NCBI GenBank assembly: GCA_050701635.1
Contig: JBOGDF010000183.1
Coordinates: 1 to 11,119, forward strand
Direction: 5' to 3'
Length of the DNA stretch: 11,119 nt
Source: WHSM01 sp050701635
Lineage (GTDB): Bacteria > Actinomycetota > Actinomycetes > Mycobacteriales > Micromonosporaceae
How positions within the stretch are numbered: position 1 is the stretch's first letter; the number at the start of each line of letters is the position of its first letter. This document shows, in pieces, positions 6,571-11,119 of the stretch. Made by a program: the position numbers and the translations under genes. The notes beneath the pieces are model-generated. The model saw nothing but the letters and a program-made list of their open reading frames with translations. It had not been told where the DNA came from and did no database searches.

Positions 6571-7848
6571 TCAGGCCACTTCGAGCCTGAGGCCCCAGGT
6601 ATTCAGGATGGTGCTGATCGGTACGTAGTCGATGTACCGGGAGCAGTAGATGAACCCGCCGGTGTCGGGAGCCACCGTGCCGCACGAGGTGGTCTCCGCG
6701 TAGTCCGGGTCCGGTCCGAGCAGGATGCCGCGAGCCTGGACGCCGTTGCTCAACTTCTTGAACATCGCGCCGCCGCTGTCGCCTTGACCGCCCATGATGC
6801 TTCCGGACGGTGCGCGCACCTGGATCACGCCGACCTGGACGCCGTGGACGAGGTGAGTGTCGTTGTCGTCGTACACCGTGCCGCAATGCTCACCGGTGCT
6901 GGCGCCCGACGTACAGACGGGATCGCCGACCCAGTTCGAATACCAGTTTCTGACTGTGGAGTACGAGCTGCTGGACCAACCGCCCCGGTAGATCCGGGCA
7001 ATCGTCGCCGGTGAGGCGGACGGATCCATCAGGAGCGAGTCGATGTTCGCATTCACCGCAACGCTGCTTCCGCCGGGCGCGATCGTCGTACCCCCGCCGT
7101 CACGAATCACCCCGTCGCCCGAGGGGTCACAGTGACGCGCGCTGAGCAGGCGGCCATAGCCATTCTTGAGTACGGCGAATCCCGAGCTGCAGAGCCCTTG
7201 CGCCATACGGAGCCGGGCGCCGCCTTTCCACGGACTGGCGTCGTTGTTGCGTGACGCGTACCCCTTTGATTCGCGGGCGCCGTACCGGACTTTTACGCCG
7301 TCGATGCCCGCGATCGACTTGACGGAGCTGACCAGCCCGGCGGAGAGCGCCATTCGCGTGACACCGAGCACCAGGCCGCTGCCGTCGTGCGACACCGACG
7401 CGGAGACGATGCCGACCTCACGCGCGATCGGATGGCGCAGCAGGCGTGACCGTGCGGCGGTGGCCTTCGCGCGGGAGTATCGGGCGCCGGTCACCAGGGT
7501 GATGTCGATGCCGTACGGCCGGGAGGCGATGTAGCTGCGTACGTCGGCGGGCACCACGCCCGACCAGTACACCGTGATGCCGCGATGGGCGTAGTCGGTG
7601 CGCTGACCAGCGAAACCGCGGCCATCGCCGAGTCGGAAGATCCGCTCGGCCACCGGCGGAGTCACGTCGTCGACGGAGGAGTTGGCGGACAGTCCGGCCG
7701 GTTCCGGGCCGGGTTGGATCGCCTGCGCCGATTCCAGCCCGGCGCCAGCTGAGTCGCCAGTCGCGCGATCGGGCTGCGCGACCGCTGGTTGGCTACCCGC
7801 GAGGACGATTACGAAGCCGACGAGAACGGCAAGAATTCGGGAATCCAC
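6571..7848 (-). CDS. Secreted S1-family (chymotrypsin-fold) serine protease
   Basis: This 425-residue preproprotein starts at GTG 7848, with AGGGG (7857-7861) 8 bases upstream. A signal peptide, RILAVLVGFVIVLAGSQPAVA, ends with a likely cut after AVA24. A pro-region spans roughly 25-210, and a mature domain runs from about 212. The catalytic triad is visible as H239 (SARHC), D270 (NANIDSLL) and S358 (GGQGDSGGAMF). Six cysteines pair plausibly as 220-240, 312-322 and 389-402, as in streptogrisin-like enzymes. The histidine motif is SARHC rather than the usual TAGHC or TAAHC. The protein should be exported by Sec and activated by removal of the pro-region, then hydrolyse extracellular protein. 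Specificity is not predictable. The longer frame to 7911 lacks a comparable Shine-Dalgarno. The gene lies downstream of the ABC ATPase but is separated from it by a hairpin and 129 bases, so it probably has its own promoter. Confidence 0.9.
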   Translation of the reverse strand: MDSRILAVLVGFVIVLAGSQPAVAQPDRATGDSAGAGLESAQAIQPGPEPAGLSANSSVDDVTPPVAERIFRLGDGRGFAGQRTDYAHRGITVYWSGVVPADVRSYIASRPYGIDITLVTGARYSRAKATAARSRLLRHPIAREVGIVSASVSHDGSGLVLGVTRMALSAGLVSSVKSIAGIDGVKVRYGARESKGYASRNNDASPWKGGARLRMAQGLCSSGFAVLKNGYGRLLSARHCDPSGDGVIRDGGGTTIAPGGSSVAVNANIDSLLMDPSASPATIARIYRGGWSSSSYSTVRNWYSNWVGDPVCTSGASTGEHCGTVYDDNDTHLVHGVQVGVIQVRAPSGSIMGGQGDSGGAMFKKLSNGVQARGILLGPDPDYAETTSCGTVAPDTGGFIYCSRYIDYVPISTILNTWGLRLEVA

Positions 7849-7977
7849 CTGACTGTCCCCTCTCGCTAGGGCGACCGCACTAACGAAATAAACAGCCGCC
7901 GACGCTGACATCGGCCAGTATGGAGATTGACTCTCATCAATCGCTCACAACGCGCGCCGGCTATCAGCCCACGAGGC
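7849..7977 (-). promoter_or_regulatory. Protease upstream region with inverted repeat GATTGA-N6-TCAATC
   Basis: The 129 bases upstream of the protease include a perfect 6-6-6 inverted repeat at 7925-7942 (GATTGA, CTCTCA, TCAATC), about 80 bases before the start codon. The repeat sits in an unusually AT-rich patch, so it may be an operator or lie at a promoter. I cannot place a reliable -35/-10 pair. Confidence 0.4.
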
Positions 7978-7988
7978 TCACAGCCGGC
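7956..7988 (-). terminator. Hairpin overlapping the ABC ATPase stop codon
   Basis: On the - strand GCCGGCTGTGAGCC (7988-7975) folds onto GGCTGATAGCCGGC (7969-7956) with loop TCGTG. Seven outer GC-rich pairs are followed by a G-U pair and a short inner stem with one G-G mismatch. The stem contains the TGA stop (7978-7980), so it could end transcription right after the ATPase gene and insulate the protease gene. Confidence 0.5.
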
Positions 7989-9162
7989 GAAACTGAATCC
8001 GCGGACCGCTCGGCTCGAAGAAGTGCAGCTTGTCGGTGTCGACTCCCAGGGCCACCTTTTCACCGGGAATCAGCCGTGACCTGGCGGCAACGCGTACCGC
8101 GATGTCGGTCAGCGGCTGTTCGTCGACGCCGATCTCGACCGCGTCCACGACCACCTGTTTCACGCCGAGGTCGACGTACGCGATCGATTCGTGGCCGAGG
8201 TGCTCGACGAACCGCACCCAGCCCTGCAGCTGCGGCACCGACCCGTCGGGGCCCAGCGGGCTGGTGGGCGCCAGCGCCTCGGCGCGCGCCCCCACCACGA
8301 TCACCTCGCCGTGGTAGCGCTCGAGGGTGCGGACCCGCGGATCGGACCAGTCGAGCGCCAGCACCTGCTCGTCGGACCTGCGGTCCAGGTACAGCGCGAC
8401 GTGGCTCTCCAGGTGCACGTGGACGTACATCGGCAACAGGTTCATCCGGGGCCAGCCCAGGAACGCCGCCACGTACATGGTGGCGGGCTGGCCGTACACC
8501 TCGTCGGGGGTACCGACGTCCTGCAGCGCACCCTCGCGCAGGATCGCGACCCGGTCGGCCATGCTCATCGCTTCGACCTGGTCATGGGTGACGTGGACGG
8601 TGGTGGTGCCGATCGAACGCACCAGGTCGGAGATCTCCGCGCGCAGCCGCGAGCGCAGCATGTTGTCCACATTGGACAACGGCTCGTCCAACAGGAACAG
8701 CGACGGGCGGCGGATCAGCGCCCGCCCCATCGCGACCCGCTGCCGTTGACCACCCGACAGCTTCTGGGGTCGCTGGTCGAGCAGCTCCCCGATGCCGAGG
8801 TGCTCGGCCATCGCGGTGACCAGCTCGTCGATCTCCTCGGCGGGACGGCGCCGGATCTTCAACGGGAAGGAGAGGTTCTGGCGTACGGACATGTGCGGGT
8901 AGAGCGCGTAGTCCTGGAAGATCATCGAGGCCTGCCGGTCGCGAGCGTGCAGGTCAGCGACGTCCACGCCGTCCAGCAGCACCCGGCCGTAGGTGGGGGA
9001 CTCCAGGCCCGCGATCATCCGCAGCACCGTGGATTTGCCGCACCCCGACGGTCCCAGCAGCACCAGCAGCTCGCCCGGGTTGACGTCGAGGCTGAGGTTG
9101 TCGACCGCGACGGTGCCGTCGGCGAAGATCTTGGTGACGCCGTCGAGGCTGATCGTTGACAC
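7978..9162 (-). CDS. CUT1-type sugar ABC transporter ATP-binding protein (orphan, MsiK/UgpC-like)
   Basis: This 394-residue protein has an N-terminal ATPase domain with Walker A GPSGCGKST (37-45), Q83, signature LSGGQ (135-139), Walker B LFLLDE (155-160) and H193 (VHVTHDQVEAM). The C-terminal TOBE-like regulatory region (about 235-394) contains VIVVGARAEALAP and GEKVALGVDTDKLHFFEPSG. HVTHDQVEAMSMADRVAILREG and the TOBE tail identify the CUT1 carbohydrate importer class. The D-loop reads SNVD instead of the common SNLD. No permease or solute-binding protein lies nearby, as for MsiK-like ATPases that serve several sugar importers; that role is inferred. GAAAGG upstream ends 6 bases before GTG 9162 and only 3 before in-frame GTG 9165, so I prefer 9162. 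The upstream 194 bases separate it from the acyltransferase on the same strand. Confidence 0.92.
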   Translation of the reverse strand: MSTISLDGVTKIFADGTVAVDNLSLDVNPGELLVLLGPSGCGKSTVLRMIAGLESPTYGRVLLDGVDVADLHARDRQASMIFQDYALYPHMSVRQNLSFPLKIRRRPAEEIDELVTAMAEHLGIGELLDQRPQKLSGGQRQRVAMGRALIRRPSLFLLDEPLSNVDNMLRSRLRAEISDLVRSIGTTTVHVTHDQVEAMSMADRVAILREGALQDVGTPDEVYGQPATMYVAAFLGWPRMNLLPMYVHVHLESHVALYLDRRSDEQVLALDWSDPRVRTLERYHGEVIVVGARAEALAPTSPLGPDGSVPQLQGWVRFVEHLGHESIAYVDLGVKQVVVDAVEIGVDEQPLTDIAVRVAARSRLIPGEKVALGVDTDKLHFFEPSGPRIQFRRL

Positions 9163-9165
9163 CAC

Positions 9166-9359
9166 GAGCCTTTCGGGTACGTGTGCACGTGTGACCGAGC
9201 GAGCAGTGCTCAGCAGTGAACTGGTGACACTCCCCGATGAGTGACGAGAGGAATCCAGGCTGCCAGAGATATCGCACCCCGGGAAAGGCCGCTGCGGTCC
9301 GATCTTGTCCCCGCCGTGACTTTGCGCAAGCTATTTGGGCGAAAAGCGCGGATCTGCCG
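9166..9359 (-). promoter_or_regulatory. Region upstream of the sugar ABC ATPase with short repeats
   Basis: These 194 bases contain several short repeats: ACGTGTG twice (9179-9185, 9187-9193), AGCAGTG twice (9202-9208, 9212-9218), the 11-base inverted repeat GAGCAGTGCTC (9201-9211) and CAGTGAACTG (9214-9223). A TTGCGCAA palindrome lies at 9322-9329. The last resembles half-site organisation of LacI-family operators, which often control CUT1 genes, but this is only suggestive. No clear -35/-10 pair was found, and no terminator hairpin after the acyltransferase. Confidence 0.3.
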
Positions 9360-10496
9360 TTACGGATCGGTGGTGCCGGGCGGCGGCGAGGCGAAGCGGC
9401 GCTCCAGCGGGGCGAAGGCCGCGACCAGCGGTACGAGCGCCACCGCGGGTGCCAGCAGCCAGAGCGGCCGGGTGAGCCACCAGGTCGGGGTCGGGTCCGC
9501 GGGCGGCCGGAACCCGAGTCGTTCCGCGGCGACGAACACCACGAGCAGCGCGGTCATGTGCCAGAGGAAGACGGTGTACGCCACCGCGTTGCCGGCCACG
9601 ATCCCACGCCACACGCGCCGGCGCCGCAGCCATCCCGCCAGTGGTACGGCGAGCAGGCTCGCCGCGCCCAGCTGGAACACCGCGAGCCCGGCGACCACCG
9701 CGGTGGTCGGGAACAGCGGGCTGAACTCCCCGCTCGGCACCGCGACCATGGAACGCGGGTACGGCCCGAGCCCGACTGCCAGCGCCATCGCGACCAGGGC
9801 GGCACCCGCCAGCAGCCAGCCGCGCCATCCGGGCCGCCGCAGCTGGTCGCGCCAGAGGTAGCCCAGCTGATGGACGAAGACCCAGACCAGGGCGGTGTTC
9901 ACGGCGCCCGCCCAGGCGGCGCCCCACCAGAACCGGGCGACGTCGGCGGCGACGATCACCGTACCGAGCGCGACCACCACGGCGACGCCGTACCGGCGGT
10001 GCGCCGTCGCGGTCAGCGGCACCAGGAGCAGCACCCAGGCGTACGCCAGCACAAACCACAGTGGAGTGATCAGGATCGGGGCGGCGTACACGATGCCGGG
10101 GTAGTCCGGTCTGAGCAGCCGCAGCAGTACGTCGACCAGCGCCCACACCGCGACGAAGACCAGCGCCGGCCCGAGTACCCGGCGCAGTCGCCAGCGGAGG
10201 AATCGTCGTGCGGAGCCGTGCACCCGGTCCCAGGCGGCGAGGTTGGCGTACCCGCCGATCAGGAAGAACAGCGGGACCACCTGGAACCCCCAGGTCAGCA
10301 CCCAACCGCCCGGCACGGTGTCGATCGGATTCGGGTTGACCAGCACATCGCCCAGCCGGTGGGTCACCGAGAACACCCAGTGCCACACCACGACGACGCC
10401 GACCGCGGCGAGCCGGAGCAGGTCCACCGCACGGTCGTGGGAGCCGGATCGGGCCTCGGCGATCCGGTCCAGCGCGGAGCCCAGTGACGCACCCAC
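9360..10496 (-). CDS. Membrane acyltransferase, OafA/acyltransferase-3 family
   Basis: This 378-residue polytopic protein has about ten hydrophobic helices and the acyltransferase-3 pattern. It begins with RAVDLLRLAAVGVVVVWHWV, where the family's conserved R/H-containing first helix lies, followed by PLFFLIGGYANLAAW (the F-x-x-S/G-G-Y/F segment), RFLRWRLRRVLGPAL, LWFVLAYAWVLLL and, near the C-terminus, AYTVFLWHMTALLVV. The family transfers acyl groups (often acetyl or succinyl) to sugars, antibiotics or cell-envelope glycans at the membrane. The acceptor here is unknown. GTG 10496 is the first start after an in-frame TGA, but it has no clear Shine-Dalgarno. It lies 21 bases after the stop of the DeoR remnant, so translation may once have been coupled to that gene. 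A later start would cut into helix 1. Confidence 0.88.
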   Translation of the reverse strand: MGASLGSALDRIAEARSGSHDRAVDLLRLAAVGVVVVWHWVFSVTHRLGDVLVNPNPIDTVPGGWVLTWGFQVVPLFFLIGGYANLAAWDRVHGSARRFLRWRLRRVLGPALVFVAVWALVDVLLRLLRPDYPGIVYAAPILITPLWFVLAYAWVLLLVPLTATAHRRYGVAVVVALGTVIVAADVARFWWGAAWAGAVNTALVWVFVHQLGYLWRDQLRRPGWRGWLLAGAALVAMALAVGLGPYPRSMVAVPSGEFSPLFPTTAVVAGLAVFQLGAASLLAVPLAGWLRRRRVWRGIVAGNAVAYTVFLWHMTALLVVFVAAERLGFRPPADPTPTWWLTRPLWLLAPAVALVPLVAAFAPLERRFASPPPGTTDP

Positions 10497-10517
10497 ACTG
10501 CCATGTTCGCACCGGCT

Positions 10518-10744
10518 TCACCGAGCCACCGGAGCTTCCGCAGCGGCGTCGGTGCTGACCACCAGGAGCTCACCGACCCGCCCGGCGAGCATGTCGCGGG
10601 TCGCCTGCGGCAGCCCGTCGTCCACGACGAGTACGTCGGCATCGTCCAGCTGGGCGATCGTGGAGATGCCGACGGTGTCCCACTTGGTGTGGTCGGCGAG
10701 CACCACCAGCCGGCGCGCGGCGTGGATCAGTGCCCGGCGAGCAT
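10518..10744 (-). pseudogene. DeoR-family regulator with large internal deletion
   Basis: The frame ending at TGA 10518-10520 encodes a typical DeoR/GlpR C-terminus: RRALIHAARRLVVLADHTKW, then DTVGISTIAQLDDADVLVVDDGLP. In that frame the family-like sequence begins near base 10737. The helix-turn-helix and most of the sugar-phosphate-sensing domain (normally ~170 residues) are absent. Immediately upstream a strong Shine-Dalgarno AAGGAGA (10749-10755) lies 4 bases from an ATG (10742-10744) that reads MLAGH and then stops. MLAG is a plausible DeoR N-terminus. This looks like a gene whose start and end were joined out of frame by one internal deletion. The longer open frame to 10913 upstream has no DeoR features. 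No functional regulator can be made from this. Its original target may have been the sugar or acyltransferase genes nearby, which is inference. Confidence 0.72.
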
Positions 10745-10875
10745 GCGATCTCCTTCGGGGGAGGGCTGCGTCCACGTACAGCCTTGGGCCAGTTCCACCA
10801 CACGTCAACACACGGTTACCCGAGTACGCGGTGAATCCTGTTCGATTTTCCCCAGACCTATCGGCCCCGGACCTC

Positions 10876-10904
10876 TTGACAGCGGTCCATGGTCGCGCTC
10901 GAAT
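10876..10904 (+). promoter_or_regulatory. Consensus housekeeping-sigma promoter for the exported protein
   Basis: TTGACA (10876-10881) matches the -35 consensus exactly. After a 17-base spacer comes TCGAAT (10899-10904), 4 of 6 matches to TATAAT. The predicted transcription start is near 10911, about 135 bases upstream of ATG 11046. Just downstream lies an AT-rich patch, 10921-10942, containing AACGTT, unusual for this DNA and possibly an operator. Confidence 0.6.
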
Positions 10905-10910
10905 GTGACG

Positions 10911-11045
10911 CATCTTGCAGATTAACGTTTAGTTCTGTTTAACCGCAGCTCTGGGGAGCGGTGGTGGCCGAGCCGCTCAGCCACACCTGCGCGGAGCCGA
11001 GCCGCGGCTTCGCGTACCACCATCACGGTCCTGGGGAGAGCACCG
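10911..11045 (+). other. Long, structure-prone 5' leader
   Basis: The stretch between the predicted transcript start and ATG 11046 can fold into a three-way junction. The outer pairing is GGTGGT (10960-10965) with ACCACC (11016-11021). Hairpin A is GGCCGA/TCAGCC (10966-10982, loop GCCGC, one mismatch). Hairpin B is GCGGAGCC/GGCTTCGC (10991-11013, one G-U). The sequence CTGGGGAG occurs twice, at 10951-10958 and at the Shine-Dalgarno (11031-11038), and GCCGAGCCGC occurs twice (10967, 10996). It matches no riboswitch class I recognise, including the actinobacterial cyclic-di-AMP type. Confidence 0.4.
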
Positions 11046-11119
11046 ATGAGAAGAGTCCTGTTAGCCCTGCTCACGCTCGTATCAAGCACCGCCGCCGCTA
11101 CCGTCGCGGCGCTGCCGAT
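11046..11119 (+). CDS. Exported protein, N-terminal signal peptide only (3' partial)
   Basis: Only 24 codons are inside the window. ATG 11046 has a strong Shine-Dalgarno GGGGAG (11033-11038) 7 bases upstream. The peptide is a classic Sec signal: MRR n-region, then VLLALLTLVSSTAAATVAAL as hydrophobic core. Codons 2 and 3 are both AGA and codon 6 is TTA, all very rare in DNA of this GC content. In Streptomyces a TTA codon makes translation depend on the bldA tRNA. The mature function is unknown because the rest lies beyond the window. Since the start signals, promoter and signal peptide agree, the gene itself is very likely real. Confidence 0.8.
   Translation, partial: MRRVLLALLTLVSSTAAATVAALP

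Noticed and set aside
9237..10487. 416-residue + frame antisense to the acyltransferase
   Set aside because: The composition is Arg/Gln/His/Pro-rich without motifs, while the - strand encodes a clear polytopic enzyme.
10738..10913. N-terminal extension of the DeoR-like frame to base 10913
   Set aside because: The added ~55 residues show no helix-turn-helix and run through the promoter region of the divergent gene.
10911..11045. Leader as a cyclic-di-AMP (ydaO-type) riboswitch, which often precedes actinobacterial wall-hydrolase genes
   Set aside because: The conserved CCGAAxCCG and AGCTAAC-type strings that I would expect are not present.
1..11119. Defence islands, CRISPR arrays, phage or insertion sequences, tRNA or rRNA genes
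   Set aside because: I found no repeat arrays, transposase or integrase motifs, terminal inverted repeats, or cloverleaf sequences.

Overview
This window looks like chromosomal DNA of a high-GC filamentous actinomycete. GC content is about 70% by eye, GTG starts are common, coding frames are strongly GC-biased in the third position with long antisense shadow frames, and secreted and ABC-transport genes are frequent. The 4-mer GTAC (often as CGTACG or CGTACC) is very common, which makes me think of Micromonosporaceae. That assignment is a guess from style, not a match.

Layout. Bases 1-2885 (+) hold a compact three-gene efflux-type cassette: the 3' part of a periplasmic-adaptor-like protein with a peptidoglycan-binding domain, a MacB/LolD-type ATPase and a MacB/FtsX-type permease. 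They are joined by an ATGA overlap and a zero-gap junction. A GNRA-loop hairpin separates them from a convergent GMC/cholesterol-oxidase-like flavoprotein (2930-4570, -), which carries a four-cysteine cluster. After a 238-base divergent intergenic region comes a DUF4287/SRPBCC protein (4809-5486, +), followed at 13 bases by a DUF1761-like membrane protein that breaks off.

Bases 5500-6519 are a gene graveyard. They contain the start of the DUF1761 gene, an alpha/beta hydrolase on the other strand that lacks its N-terminal third, and the last ~30 codons of a DinB/DUF664 protein. The hydrolase and DinB remnants meet head to head at about 6421-6427, as if one deletion had removed both 5' ends and their shared promoter. 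A perfect 17-bp hairpin closes this block.

Bases 6571-10496 (-) hold three intact genes: a secreted chymotrypsin-fold serine protease with a long pro-region, an orphan CUT1-type sugar ABC ATPase without permease or binding protein, and an OafA-type membrane acyltransferase. Just upstream of the acyltransferase is a DeoR-family regulator reduced to its Shine-Dalgarno, its first codons and its C-terminal ~75 residues (10518-10744).

The right edge (10876-11119, +) has a consensus TTGACA promoter, a ~135-base structure-prone leader and the first 24 codons of an exported protein with an early TTA codon.

I see no phage, CRISPR, insertion sequence, tRNA or rRNA. The most unusual content is the set of deletion-scarred genes, the cysteine cluster in the flavoprotein, and the leader plus rare codons of the last gene.
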